Assembly: GCF_002338065.1 (NCBI RefSeq)
Contig: NZ_DDHJ01000010.1
Span: forward strand, 86,949-150,948
Direction of reading: 5' to 3'
Source: Pseudomonas sp. UBA1879
Lineage (GTDB): Bacteria > Pseudomonadota > Gammaproteobacteria > Pseudomonadales > Pseudomonadaceae
Length of the DNA: 64,000 bases
Below, piece by piece: positions 42,774 to 51,752 of the stretch. Positions within the stretch are counted from its first letter, which is position 1; each line of letters begins with the position of its first letter. Made by a program: the position numbers and the translations under genes. The notes under the pieces were generated by a model. That model saw nothing but the letters and a program-made list of their open reading frames with translations. It did not search any database and had not been told where the DNA came from.

Positions 42774-45700
42774 ATGACCGGCACCGCTTTACAACCCTCT
42801 GATCTGCTGACCGCAGACGAACCCCACGATCAATCCTTGCAGTCACTGCGCATCGTGATGCCCGCCTGGCTGAGCGCCGCCGAGCAGACGGTTCGTGATG
42901 AATACGTCCAGCGGCTCACCGAATACCACGTCAGCGCCCAAGCGCTCGAAGGCCATCTGGACCAGGCGCTGCCCTCGTTCGATGATTTCGTTCGAACGCG
43001 CATCAAGGCGCGAGTCAAGGCCGATCTGGGGGTCGACCTCGATCCTGATCTCATCACTGTGGCCCTGCCGAAACGGGTCTGGCGCGACTACCGCATCGAC
43101 CCCCAATACGGGCGGGTGACCCATTATTTCGCCCCGTGGGTCGCCAGCACCGAACGTGAACACCTGACGCTGTCGGCACTGGCCGAACGCAATTTCGCAA
43201 CGGATGACGCGCAGATGGCGCGGCGCTTCGATTTTGCCGTGGTCCACGGCACCTCACACCTTACAGGCACCTGGCTGCACGCGGTCATTCCGCAGCTGGA
43301 CGTTGCGCTGCACTACCGCAATTTGCTCAAGGAAGTCTTCCGGCTGGCACGGGCGTCGACGGCGCAACAGCAGCTCGACGTCGAGCGCCTGCTCAAGCCC
43401 TATCAGCTCAAGATCGAGCTGGAAGCGTTCGGCGAACTCAATCGCCGGCGCCTGAGCGAAGAGGGGAGCTTGTTGCTGCAACTGGCAGCGCAGTCTCGCT
43501 CCCAGGCGGAAAGTGATGCCGCTGGCATTGAGATGAGCTGGCTGCAGTTCAAGCCGGGCACCTCGGCGAGCGGCGAGCAGGACAGCCACACGTTGAGCGG
43601 TCTGTGCGCCATTCGCAGCAAAGCCTCGAACCACGCCGTGATCTACCTGCCGGATGCGCCCGGCGATGTGCTGACCATCGAGGGCGCTGATCCCGCATCG
43701 GCCAAGTCCCGACTGATTCAGCAGATGATCAGCACGCCTGCGCTGGTGAGTTACCTGGCTCAACGCACGCTGGACGCTCAGCAGGTCGCCGGGCATGTCA
43801 GCTACATTAATCAGGCGCTGGCGCGTGGGTTCGAAGGCTTCTTGCAGTTCGTCCCGGCGCTCGACCTGCAACTGGCGGCCCAGCAACTCAATACCCGCGC
43901 CTGGATGCTGCACCAGGCGATCCAGAGTCGCGCGCGCACCCGTTTCGACATTCAGACCGAGCAGAACCGCCAGCAAGGCGAGACCTATGTGGGGTACCTG
44001 AAAGCCCTGTTAGGTCTGCTTCCCGGCATCGGCACCCTGGTCAGCGTGCAGGACGGCTGGCTGGATGGCCACGACGCCATGCAGGCCTTCAGAGAGGGGC
44101 GCCTTGACGACGGCTTGCTGGCATTGGGCAGCACGGCGATGAGCGTGCTGGATGTGGCCCTGTCAGTGATTCCCGGCGCCGCCAGTGTGTTCGTGCTGGG
44201 GCGGATGGCCCGCCGTGGCGCAAGGCTGGGCAGTGCGACGCAAGGGTTACGATCACACGTACTCAAGCCGTTCGAAGGCTATGAGGTGACCCGGTCGCTC
44301 GCCGATGCGGTGCCGCAATCGGGGCGCGATCTCGGCACGCTGCTCAAGGACGGTCAACTCTGGATCGAGCGTGAAGGACAGGCGTATGAGGTTTACCGGC
44401 GCACGGGCGAGCAGACGCTGCGCCTGAGGAAGACCGCCGTTCACGGTTTCGAACCCCCGGTGCGGTTTCACAATGGCGCCTGGGTGTACCACTCGGACGT
44501 CGGGCTTAGAGGCGGCATGCGCTCGACCATTGCTGAAACCCTGATCGCGCAGGCCCACGGCGATCCTGCGTTCAAGCACCGGCACGCGCGGGCGTTGCTC
44601 GATCAGTTCGAGTTTCCGGCCGATCGTCAGCGCAGGCTGGAGCTGGACATCGCCGTGCACTACCAGAAGCACAAGGCGACCCCGGAATGGGCCGAGGCCT
44701 ATCGGCGGCCGCCCCAAGCCGAACCACAACCTGGAACCACCGGCAGCAAACGCAAGGATCCACCCACAGCAGAAGGCCAGCAGGCGCGTCCACCTCAACC
44801 AGGGTCTTCGGCGCTACTGGACGCGCTGGACGGCGCCGACCGCTGGAAGCGTTGGGGCCGCCCTCTGGATGACGCCGGCAGGCTGCAACAGATCGAGGTG
44901 GTTCCACCGATCTTCCGGCTCAAAGACGAACCGGACATCACCTTCGTGCAGATCGACGGCCAGCGATTCGACATCCTGCCCAGCGGGGCGAGCCAGAACC
45001 CTTCGATTGTGTTCCTGAAAAGTCCGACGATCCTTGAGGACAGTTTTTCCGGTCTTAACGAAACCATACGCCGGGACCGCTTCAATCAGCCGGGCATGGC
45101 GTCTTTCAAGGATGGGCGCTGGACCGTGCACGGCCCGTTGTTCAGGTTGAAAATCCAGCATCTGGTGGAGGAGGCCCGGCCTGGGCTGAGCCCGGTGACC
45201 TGCCGGATTCTCGCGGAGAAAATCTACGACGCGGCTGACCAGGGGCACTCAGGGCTGACCGCGACCCGGCTGATCAATATGAAAGCCACCCTCAACGCCT
45301 GGAAGAGGGGGCAACTGGCGCCGCTCCCGCAGTTGAATGATCCGCTGTTGATGCTCGAAGGCGCTCATTTCACCGGGATTGGCACCACGACGGCTCGCCT
45401 GTGGATCAGTTACGGCCCCTCGATGGTAGATTTCAAACGCCTGGACTTCAGCGTCTTGAAACCTTCATTGGTGACTCTGCTGGACACGGTGACCCATGGT
45501 CCGCGTATTGGCGGCTCTGCAAAAACGGCATTGCGCGATTTCATGTCGGCGCTGATCACCGATGGGGGCTATCGGCTGGTGTCTGATGCTGAAGCGGTGC
45601 TGCAGACGCGATCGATCATCTTGTTCCGACGTACCGGGCAAGAGCAGCTCTATATGCTCAACACGCATCTCGTATCTGCTGCACAGGTGGAGTTTCCGAA

Positions 45701-45902
45701 CCTCAAGCCGAACGCCGCGGTTCCGTTGTCCAACCGCTGGCTCGATGAGTGGGCGGCAGCGCGCCCGGGCGAAGGTGCGTTGAACACCTTGCTCGAAGCC
45801 CGGGATCAGGGACGTCTGGTGAAATTGATCGGGGGAGTGAGAATCGGCAGTCAGCTTGAGCCGGCGCCGCAGGTGTTTATGCAGCGCATTGCCGATTACT
45901 GA
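42774..45902 (+). CDS. Large DUF6543 / dermonecrotic-toxin-domain protein
   Basis: A 1042-residue protein preceded by TTGGAG with good spacing at ATG 42774. The N-terminal half ('LPKRVWRDYRI', 'RTRFDIQTEQNRQQGETYVGYLKAL') has the look of DUF6543, the 'dermonecrotic toxin domain' common in Pseudomonas. Residues about 415-480 form a hydrophobic helical hairpin ('LLGLLPGIGTLVSVQDG', 'VLDVALSVIPGAASVFVLG'), as in pore-forming or membrane-inserting toxins. A Pro/Gln/Lys-rich hinge (about 640-685) with GSKRKD leads to a C-terminal domain of some 350 residues I do not recognise. No signal peptide or secretion partner is seen. G+C is like its neighbours. Confidence 0.8.
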   Translation: MTGTALQPSDLLTADEPHDQSLQSLRIVMPAWLSAAEQTVRDEYVQRLTEYHVSAQALEGHLDQALPSFDDFVRTRIKARVKADLGVDLDPDLITVALPKRVWRDYRIDPQYGRVTHYFAPWVASTEREHLTLSALAERNFATDDAQMARRFDFAVVHGTSHLTGTWLHAVIPQLDVALHYRNLLKEVFRLARASTAQQQLDVERLLKPYQLKIELEAFGELNRRRLSEEGSLLLQLAAQSRSQAESDAAGIEMSWLQFKPGTSASGEQDSHTLSGLCAIRSKASNHAVIYLPDAPGDVLTIEGADPASAKSRLIQQMISTPALVSYLAQRTLDAQQVAGHVSYINQALARGFEGFLQFVPALDLQLAAQQLNTRAWMLHQAIQSRARTRFDIQTEQNRQQGETYVGYLKALLGLLPGIGTLVSVQDGWLDGHDAMQAFREGRLDDGLLALGSTAMSVLDVALSVIPGAASVFVLGRMARRGARLGSATQGLRSHVLKPFEGYEVTRSLADAVPQSGRDLGTLLKDGQLWIEREGQAYEVYRRTGEQTLRLRKTAVHGFEPPVRFHNGAWVYHSDVGLRGGMRSTIAETLIAQAHGDPAFKHRHARALLDQFEFPADRQRRLELDIAVHYQKHKATPEWAEAYRRPPQAEPQPGTTGSKRKDPPTAEGQQARPPQPGSSALLDALDGADRWKRWGRPLDDAGRLQQIEVVPPIFRLKDEPDITFVQIDGQRFDILPSGASQNPSIVFLKSPTILEDSFSGLNETIRRDRFNQPGMASFKDGRWTVHGPLFRLKIQHLVEEARPGLSPVTCRILAEKIYDAADQGHSGLTATRLINMKATLNAWKRGQLAPLPQLNDPLLMLEGAHFTGIGTTTARLWISYGPSMVDFKRLDFSVLKPSLVTLLDTVTHGPRIGGSAKTALRDFMSALITDGGYRLVSDAEAVLQTRSIILFRRTGQEQLYMLNTHLVSAAQVEFPNLKPNAAVPLSNRWLDEWAAARPGEGALNTLLEARDQGRLVKLIGGVRIGSQLEPAPQVFMQRIADY

Positions 45903-45953
45903 GGGGGAGGGGTGACGCCGCTGCCAAGTGATCCGGCAGCGGCGCCCAGGGTG

Positions 45954-46580
45954 TTAATGGCTGAGCAACGCCGCTGTACCCGCGCCACCGAATAGACCTG
46001 CGCTGATGCGGTTGAACCAGCTCTGGCCCTTGCCGGTGCGCAGGTAGCGCGCGGCGCCTTGGGCACTCAAGCCGTAAAACAATTTGCAGGCCAGATCCAG
46101 CACGGTCCAGGTGATGATCATGGTGATCAACTGGCCAAAGAAGGGTTGGTCAGGCTTGAGGAACTGCGGCAAAAACGCGGCGAAGAACAGGATGTCTTTC
46201 GGGTTGCTGCCGCCGAGTACGAAGGCGCGCCAGAACAGCGCGGCAAAGCCCGGATTGCTCACTGCGGCGGGCACTTCTGCACCAACGGCAGGCTGGCGCG
46301 ATTGCTTCCAGCTCTGCCACCCGAGGTAGAAAAGGTAAAGGCCACCCACGATCTTCAGGGCGCTGAACAGGTGCTCCGATGCCATCAACAAGGCGCCCAA
46401 ACCAAGGGCCGAGGCGCTGAGCAGGCAGATCGACGCGCAGACCCCGCCGAAAAACGCCGGGTATGAGCGCAGCACGCCATAATTCAGGCTGTTGCCGATC
46501 ATCAGCAGTGACAGCGGCCCCGGGATCAGAATCACCACCAGCGCGGCACTGCTGAACAGCAGCCAGGTTTCGAGGGTCAT
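45954..46580 (-). CDS. LysE/RhtB-family amino-acid exporter
   Basis: A 208-residue membrane protein with six hydrophobic segments. Family marks are 'IPGPLSLLMIGNSLNYG' near the start, 'YLFYLGWQSWKQ' and 'GGSNPKDILFFAAFLPQF' in the middle. These exporters move amino acids or homoserine lactones out of the cell; the substrate cannot be told. AAGGAG lies seven bases before ATG 46580. It is convergent with the DUF6543 gene and shows no functional link to the purine genes. Confidence 0.9.
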   Translation of the reverse strand: MTLETWLLFSSAALVVILIPGPLSLLMIGNSLNYGVLRSYPAFFGGVCASICLLSASALGLGALLMASEHLFSALKIVGGLYLFYLGWQSWKQSRQPAVGAEVPAAVSNPGFAALFWRAFVLGGSNPKDILFFAAFLPQFLKPDQPFFGQLITMIITWTVLDLACKLFYGLSAQGAARYLRTGKGQSWFNRISAGLFGGAGTAALLSH

Positions 46581-46652
46581 GGTTTTTCTCCTTGTTGAAA
46601 CCATAAAAGCAAAAGCGCTATCAATGAGGAACGTCATGCGCGGATCTACACC

Positions 46653-46743
46653 CTGTAGGAGCCGGCTTGCTGGCGAACGCAGTGTGTCAGGCAACGTATG
46701 CGTATCTGATTCACCGCGTTCGCCAGCAGGCCGGCTCCTTCAG
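46653..46743. repeat. REPIN, CGGCTTGCTGGCGAA type
   Basis: CTGTAGGAGCCGGCTTGCTG is mirrored by CAGCAGGCCGGCTCCTTCAG, with GGCGAACGC / GCGTTCGCC next to the centre. It lies between the LysE-like and purine permease genes and is the intact reference for the MITE-interrupted copy at 27480. Confidence 0.9.
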
Positions 46744-46754
46744 ATCATCAGCGT

Positions 46755-48116
46755 TTACAAAAACACAAACTTGGCAATGAAGATCGCGCACAGCGCCCAC
46801 AGGCTCACCGAAATCTCCTTGTGACGCCCGGTGCAGGCCTTCAGCACGACATACGTGATAAAGCCCAGCGCAATCCCATCGGCGACCGAAAAGGTCAGCG
46901 GCATCATGATAGCGGTGACGATGGCCGGAATTGCGTCGGTGGCCTCGTCCCATTCGATGTGCGCCATGCCGCCCATCATCAGCATCGCCACATAAATCAG
47001 CGCGCCAGCCGTGGCGTAGGCCGGGATCATGCCCGCCAGCGGGGCGAAGAACATGGCCGCCACGAACAGCACGGCAACCGTCACGGCGGTCAATCCAGTA
47101 CGACCGCCAGCGGCCACGCCCGAAGCACTTTCAACGTAGCTGGTCACAGGCGGCACGCCGACCATCGCGCCGAACACGCTTGATGCACTGTCGGCCTTGA
47201 GCGCGCGGGACAGGTTTTCGATGCGGCCGTCGTCCTTCACCAGGCCCGCCCGTTGCGCAACACCCATCAGCGTGCCTGCGGTGTCGAACATGTGCACAAA
47301 CAGAAAGGCCAGCACCACACTGATCATGCTGACGTTGAACACCCCGGCAAGGTCCATGGCCATCCAGGTTGGCGCCAGGCTTGGCGGGGTGGAGAAAATA
47401 CCGTTGTAATGCACCAGCCCAAGGCCCCACCCGGCGAGGGTCACGGTGATGATGCTGATCAGGATCGCGCCGAACACCCGGTGGTAACTGAGCACGGCGA
47501 TCATCAGAAAACAGATCGCGGCCAGCAGCGGGCCAGGTTCACGCAAGGAACCGAGCTTGATCAGCGTTGCCGGGCTGTCGACCACGATGCCGGCGGTTTT
47601 CAAGCCGATCAGGCCGAGAAACAGCCCGACGCCGGCGCCCATTGCAAATCGCAAGCTGACCGGAATGCTGTTGAGTAGCCATTCGCGGATGCGCGAGAGG
47701 GTCAGGATCATGAAGATCACCCCTGAAATAAACACCGCGCCCAGTGCGGTCTGCCAGCTGTAGCCCATGGTGCCGACCACGGTGTAGGTGAAGAACGCGT
47801 TCAGTCCCATTCCCGGCGCCAGACCCACCGGCCAGTTGGCGTACAGGCCCATCAACAGACAGCCCAGTGCAGCGGCGATGCAGGTGGCCACAAAAGCGGC
47901 GCCGTGGTCGATGCCCGCGTCGGCCATGATGTTGGGGTTGACGAAAATGATGTACGCCATGGTGATGAAGGTCGTGAGGCCTGCCAGCAGCTCGGTCCGA
48001 ACGGTGGTGCCGTGCAGGCTGAGCTTGAAGAGGCGTTCAAACAGCCCGGTGCGCGGCGAGCCGGTTTCTGCTTGAGTGGCGTTCAGCGGCGTGGCTTCGG
48101 TTTTGCGACTTTCCAC
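46755..48116 (-). CDS. AzgA-type purine permease (NCS2 family)
   Basis: A 453-residue transporter of the AzgA-like branch of NCS2, which carries adenine, guanine or hypoxanthine. It begins with a hydrophilic lead, then 'LLAGLTTFITMAYIIFVNPN', and includes 'WPVGLAPGMGLNAFFTYTVV' and 'TSYVESASGVAAGGRTGLT', both characteristic of the branch. It diverges from the GntR regulator, and their shared 343-base spacer holds two TGTNNACA-type boxes. It would feed GuaD and XdhABC. Confidence 0.92.
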   Translation of the reverse strand: MESRKTEATPLNATQAETGSPRTGLFERLFKLSLHGTTVRTELLAGLTTFITMAYIIFVNPNIMADAGIDHGAAFVATCIAAALGCLLMGLYANWPVGLAPGMGLNAFFTYTVVGTMGYSWQTALGAVFISGVIFMILTLSRIREWLLNSIPVSLRFAMGAGVGLFLGLIGLKTAGIVVDSPATLIKLGSLREPGPLLAAICFLMIAVLSYHRVFGAILISIITVTLAGWGLGLVHYNGIFSTPPSLAPTWMAMDLAGVFNVSMISVVLAFLFVHMFDTAGTLMGVAQRAGLVKDDGRIENLSRALKADSASSVFGAMVGVPPVTSYVESASGVAAGGRTGLTAVTVAVLFVAAMFFAPLAGMIPAYATAGALIYVAMLMMGGMAHIEWDEATDAIPAIVTAIMMPLTFSVADGIALGFITYVVLKACTGRHKEISVSLWALCAIFIAKFVFL

Positions 48117-48459
48117 AGTGAATCCCTCGAAAGGTTTTTGTTGTTTTTTTCAGAGCCGGTAACTGCTCCGTGGGGCGCACCCACCGCCAGCCTTATTTGT
48201 TGACTGGGAGGTCAGGAACGAGCACGAGCGAATTATGCTTTTGTATACAAAAAATGCAAATAATGTTTTCTGTTTCAGCGTGGGAATTTACGGGATTGTG
48301 TGCATAACCGCGGGATCTGCAGAAATCTGGTCAGGCGCTGTGCACTGTGTACAATGCGCCATTACTTTTACTGTGACTTTGCCTTGATATCTGCTATTGC
48401 TTTTGTCATTGCCGTTACGGTCACGGCTTGAATGCCGGATTCAGTTCTCACGAGTGCCC
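48117..48459. promoter_or_regulatory. Divergent control region, purine permease / gntR
   Basis: This spacer holds a 14-base perfect palindrome TTTTGTATACAAAA (48239-48252), a second box CTGTGTACAA (48345-48354), and a weaker RutR-like sequence TTGACTGGGAGGTCAG (48200-48215; 10 of 14 consensus positions). The palindromes suit autoregulation by the FCD-type GntR protein encoded immediately to the right, with joint control of the permease. Confidence 0.6.
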
Positions 48460-49224
48460 ATGAACGATCAGTTGCAACCCCTCAAGAAACAGCCACGCAC
48501 CGCCAAGGCGGGCCGCAGTGGCACCCAGGACGACATCGTCTACGCGCACATTTTCGAGGCCATCCTCGAACAACGTCTGGCGCCCGGCACCAAGCTTTCC
48601 GAAGAAGCCTTGGGTGAGATTTTCGGGGTCAGCCGCACCATCATTCGTCGCGCCCTGTCGCGCCTGGCCCACGAAGGGGTAGTGTTGTTGCGCCCCAATC
48701 GCGGCGCCGTCGTCGCCAGCCCGAGCGTGGACGAAGCGCGGCAAGTGTTCTTCGCCCGTCGCATGGTCGAGAAGGCCATCACCGAATTGGCGGTCGAACA
48801 TGCAACCCCTGAGCAGTTGAATGAACTGCGCAAGATGGTCAGCGACGAGCGCGACAGTTTTTCCCGAGGGGATCGCGGGGCGGGGATTCGTCTCTCAGGC
48901 GAGTTTCACTTGAAACTGGCGGAGGCGGCGAAGAATGCGCCGCTGATCAGCTTCCAGCGCAGTCTGGTGTCACAGACCTCGCTGATCATCGCCCAGTACG
49001 AAAGCGGCAACCGCTCGCACTGTTCCTACGATGAACACACCCAGTTGATCGATGCCATCGAAGCCCGCGACGCTACGCTGGCCGTGAGCCTGATGATGCA
49101 CCACATGGACCACATCGACAGCAAACTCAACCTCGACGAGGAAAGCGCCTCCGACGACCTGCACGCGGTGTTCTCACACCTCATGCTGCCGAAGAAAAAA
49201 TCGGGGCGCAGCACGGCGGTCTGA
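48460..49224 (+). CDS. GntR/FCD-family regulator, probable purine catabolism regulator
   Basis: A 254-residue regulator: a basic lead, a winged helix ('LSEEALGEIFGVSRTIIRRALSRLAHEG', here abbreviated to SRTIIRRALSRL as the recognition part), and an FCD ligand-binding domain with metal-site-type histidines ('GEFHLKLAE', 'CSYDEHTQLIDAI', 'MMHHMDHID'). Its place between the purine permease and guaD-xdh matches the regulator in P. aeruginosa (PA1520 region, from memory). FCD regulators of this kind bind TNGTNNACNA palindromes, and such sites lie before four purine-related transcription units in this window. Confidence 0.85.
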   Translation: MNDQLQPLKKQPRTAKAGRSGTQDDIVYAHIFEAILEQRLAPGTKLSEEALGEIFGVSRTIIRRALSRLAHEGVVLLRPNRGAVVASPSVDEARQVFFARRMVEKAITELAVEHATPEQLNELRKMVSDERDSFSRGDRGAGIRLSGEFHLKLAEAAKNAPLISFQRSLVSQTSLIIAQYESGNRSHCSYDEHTQLIDAIEARDATLAVSLMMHHMDHIDSKLNLDEESASDDLHAVFSHLMLPKKKSGRSTAV

Positions 49225-49264
49225 TTGTCCGGGTTCGCCGCAAACCCTGCGGCGAACAAAGCAC

Positions 49265-49401
49265 CAGTAGGAGCGTGGCTTGTCCCGCGATCTGTCGCGC
49301 AGCGGCAGCAAATCCAGTCAATGCGGTATTTCAGAAACACCGCATCCGCCGAGTTTCCGACGGGCTCCCCGCCGGTCGCGGGACAAGCCACGCTCCTACA
49401 G
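49265..49401. repeat. REPIN, GTGGCTTGTCCCGCGA type
   Basis: GTAGGAGCGTGGCTTGTCCC and GGGACAAGCCACGCTCCTAC face each other with a divergent centre, between the GntR gene and the convergent end of guaD. Confidence 0.9.
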
Positions 49402-49428
49402 GCATGCGGTATGTCTTCAAACCGCCGC

Positions 49429-50733
49429 TCAGCGCTTATGCACCAACACCCCCGCCGCATACGTCTCGCTCACCGTCCGGTCATCCCCCAGCGTCATCAA
49501 CACGAACAGCTGCTCTTCGATGCTCTTCGCCTGCCTCATGCGGTAGGACAGCAGCGGGGTGGCGTTGAAGTCCAGGACCACGAAATCCGCCTCGGTGCCT
49601 GCGTGCAGGTTGCCGATCTTGTCCTCCAGTCGCAGTGCCCGCGCGCCGCCCAGTGTCGCCAGGTACAGCGACTTGAAGGGGCTCAACTTGGCGCCTTGCA
49701 GCTGCATCACCTTGTAGGCCTCGTTCAGCGTTTGCAGCAGGGAGAAACTGGTCCCGCCGCCGACATCCGTCCCCAGTCCTACGTTGACTTTGTGCTTTTC
49801 CGCCATCGGCAGGTTGAACAGGCCACTGCCGAGGAAGAAGTTGGACGTCGGGCAGAAGGCGATGGCTGACCCGGTTTCCGACAGTCGCTGGCATTCGTCG
49901 TCGCACAGATGCACGCCATGGGCGAACACCGAACGCTCGCCCAGCAGCTTGAAGTGGTCGTACACATCCAGGTAATGCTTACGCTCCGGAAACAGCGCTT
50001 TCACCCACTCGACTTCCTTGAGGTTTTCGCTGATGTGGGTCTGCATGTAGAGATCGGGGTATTCCGTCAGCAACTGGCCAGCGAGGGTCAGTTGCTCGGG
50101 CGTGCTGGTCGGTGCGAAGCGGGGCGTGACTGCGTAATGCAGCCGGCCCTTGCCATGCCAGCGCTCGATCAGCGCCTTGCTGTCGACGTAGCTCGACTCG
50201 GCGGTGTCCACCAGATAATCCGGGGCGTTGCGGTCCATCATCACCTTGCCCGCGATCATCCGCAGGTTGAGCTTTTCTGCGGCCGTAAAGAACGCCTCCA
50301 CCGACTCCTTGTGACGGCTGCCGAATACCAGCGCCGTGGTGGTGCCGTTGCGCAACAGTTCTTTGATGAAGATGTCGGACACTTCGGCGGCATGCGCAGG
50401 ATCCGAGAACTGGCGCTCGACAGGGAACACGTAAGTGTTGAGCCAGTCGAGCAACTGTTCGCCGTAGGAACCGACCATGCCGGTCTGCGGCAAATGGATG
50501 TGAGTGTCGATGAAACCGGCGGTGATCAGCGCGTCGGTGTAGGTCACCACCTCGACATCACTGTCGAGGCTGCCCAGCAGATCCTTGGCGTGACCCACCG
50601 CGGAAATCTTGCCGTTCTCTACCACCATCAGACCGTCTTCGAAATACGCGTAGGACGCCTCGGCCCCTACGTCGGCTGGGTCGGCGATGCTGTGGACGAT
50701 GGCGGCACGGTAGGCTTTCTTTTCAATAGTCAT
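49429..50733 (-). CDS. guaD: Guanine deaminase
   Basis: GuaD deaminates guanine to xanthine. The 434-residue amidohydrolase shows the zinc ligands in 'GFIDTHIHLPQTG', 'MQTHISENLKEV' and the later His, plus the catalytic 'GLGTDVGGG' aspartate. 'FAHGVHLCDDECQRL' is also conserved. It lies 25 bases downstream of xdhC, so xdhABC-guaD is likely one transcript, feeding xanthine straight to the dehydrogenase. Confidence 0.95.
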   Translation of the reverse strand: MTIEKKAYRAAIVHSIADPADVGAEASYAYFEDGLMVVENGKISAVGHAKDLLGSLDSDVEVVTYTDALITAGFIDTHIHLPQTGMVGSYGEQLLDWLNTYVFPVERQFSDPAHAAEVSDIFIKELLRNGTTTALVFGSRHKESVEAFFTAAEKLNLRMIAGKVMMDRNAPDYLVDTAESSYVDSKALIERWHGKGRLHYAVTPRFAPTSTPEQLTLAGQLLTEYPDLYMQTHISENLKEVEWVKALFPERKHYLDVYDHFKLLGERSVFAHGVHLCDDECQRLSETGSAIAFCPTSNFFLGSGLFNLPMAEKHKVNVGLGTDVGGGTSFSLLQTLNEAYKVMQLQGAKLSPFKSLYLATLGGARALRLEDKIGNLHAGTEADFVVLDFNATPLLSYRMRQAKSIEEQLFVLMTLGDDRTVSETYAAGVLVHKR

Positions 50734-50758
50734 GTCAGAGATTCGTTCTTTTCAAAAG

Positions 50759-51610
50759 TCATTGAGCCTGGCTGCGACGGGAGACCGGCGTCAGCTTGGC
50801 AATGGGTTCAGAGGCCGAGCCTCGCTCGCCGCTTTCGATCCCGAAGCAGGCGTTGTAGGTGGCGATGACTTCAGCCGCGACCGACACGGCAATTTCCATC
50901 GGCAATTTGCCTTTCACCTCGGATAACCCCATCGGACAGCGCATGCGCTGGACCAGGGCCGGGTCGAAGCCGCGATCGCGCAGGCGGTGTTCGAATTTCG
51001 TGCGCTTGGTCTTCGAGCCAATCAGGCCGAACCAGCTGAAGTCGCCGCGTGTGAGAATGGCGGCGGTCAGTTCCAGGTCCAGCTGATGATTGTGGGTCAT
51101 GACGATGCAGTAGCTGCCGGCCGGCAGGTTATCCACTTCATCGACAACGTCTTCGTTGACGATTTGGCTCACGCCGTCGGGCAAGTGGGCCGGGAATTCC
51201 GTTTCCCGCGAGTCGATCCAGCGCACGCGGCAAGGCAGGCTGGCCAACAGCGGGACCAACGCACGGCCGACATGGCCTGCACCAAACACCGCAATCTGCG
51301 CCTGTGGCTGGCCCATGGGCTCGAACAGCAGCACGTTCACCCCGCCGCAGCATTGGCCCAGGCTCGCGCCGAGGCTGAAACGTTCGAGCCGGGTCTGTTG
51401 ACTGCCACTTTCGAGCATCTCGCGAGCGATGGCCATGGCCTTGTATTCCAGATGGCCGCCACCAATGGTGTCGTAGATCCGCTCGGCGCTGACTACCATT
51501 TTCGAGCCGGCATTGCGTGGCGTCGAACCACGCTCCTCGATGATGGTCACCAGCACGCAGGCTTCACCCTGGGTTTGCAACTCGGCGAGAGCGCTGATCC
51601 AGTTGTTCAT
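50759..51610 (-). CDS. xdhC: Xanthine dehydrogenase accessory protein XdhC
   Basis: XdhC binds molybdenum cofactor, promotes its sulfuration and inserts it into XdhB. The 283-residue protein has an N-terminal domain with 'LVTIIEERGSTPRNAGSKM' and a Rossmann region 'IAVFGAGHVGRALVPLLASL'; the paired cysteines 'LGQCCGG' are the conserved ones. AGGAG lies seven bases before ATG 51610; the longer upstream frame reads into a REP. It lies between xdhB and guaD. Confidence 0.94.
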   Translation of the reverse strand: MNNWISALAELQTQGEACVLVTIIEERGSTPRNAGSKMVVSAERIYDTIGGGHLEYKAMAIAREMLESGSQQTRLERFSLGASLGQCCGGVNVLLFEPMGQPQAQIAVFGAGHVGRALVPLLASLPCRVRWIDSRETEFPAHLPDGVSQIVNEDVVDEVDNLPAGSYCIVMTHNHQLDLELTAAILTRGDFSWFGLIGSKTKRTKFEHRLRDRGFDPALVQRMRCPMGLSEVKGKLPMEIAVSVAAEVIATYNACFGIESGERGSASEPIAKLTPVSRRSQAQ

Positions 51611-51668
51611 GTGTTTCTCCTGATCGGCATGTGGCAGATCAAAAAATCGTTTGTGTCCGTCATCCCCC

Positions 51669-51734
51669 ATCGCGAGCAAGCCCACTCCTACAAAAGATTG
51701 CGCACTACCTGTAGGAGTGAGCTTGCTCGCGATG
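51669..51734. repeat. Inverted REP pair (tail-to-tail) between xdhB and xdhC
   Basis: CATCGCGAGCAAGCCCACTCCTAC at left and GTAGGAGTGAGCTTGCTCGCGATG at right are complementary but in the opposite arrangement to the REPINs elsewhere, with the GTAGGAG ends towards the centre and only about 18 bases between. In an operon transcript this would fold into a strong hairpin. Confidence 0.85.
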
Positions 51735-51752
51735 AGGTCCATGCAGACGGCA

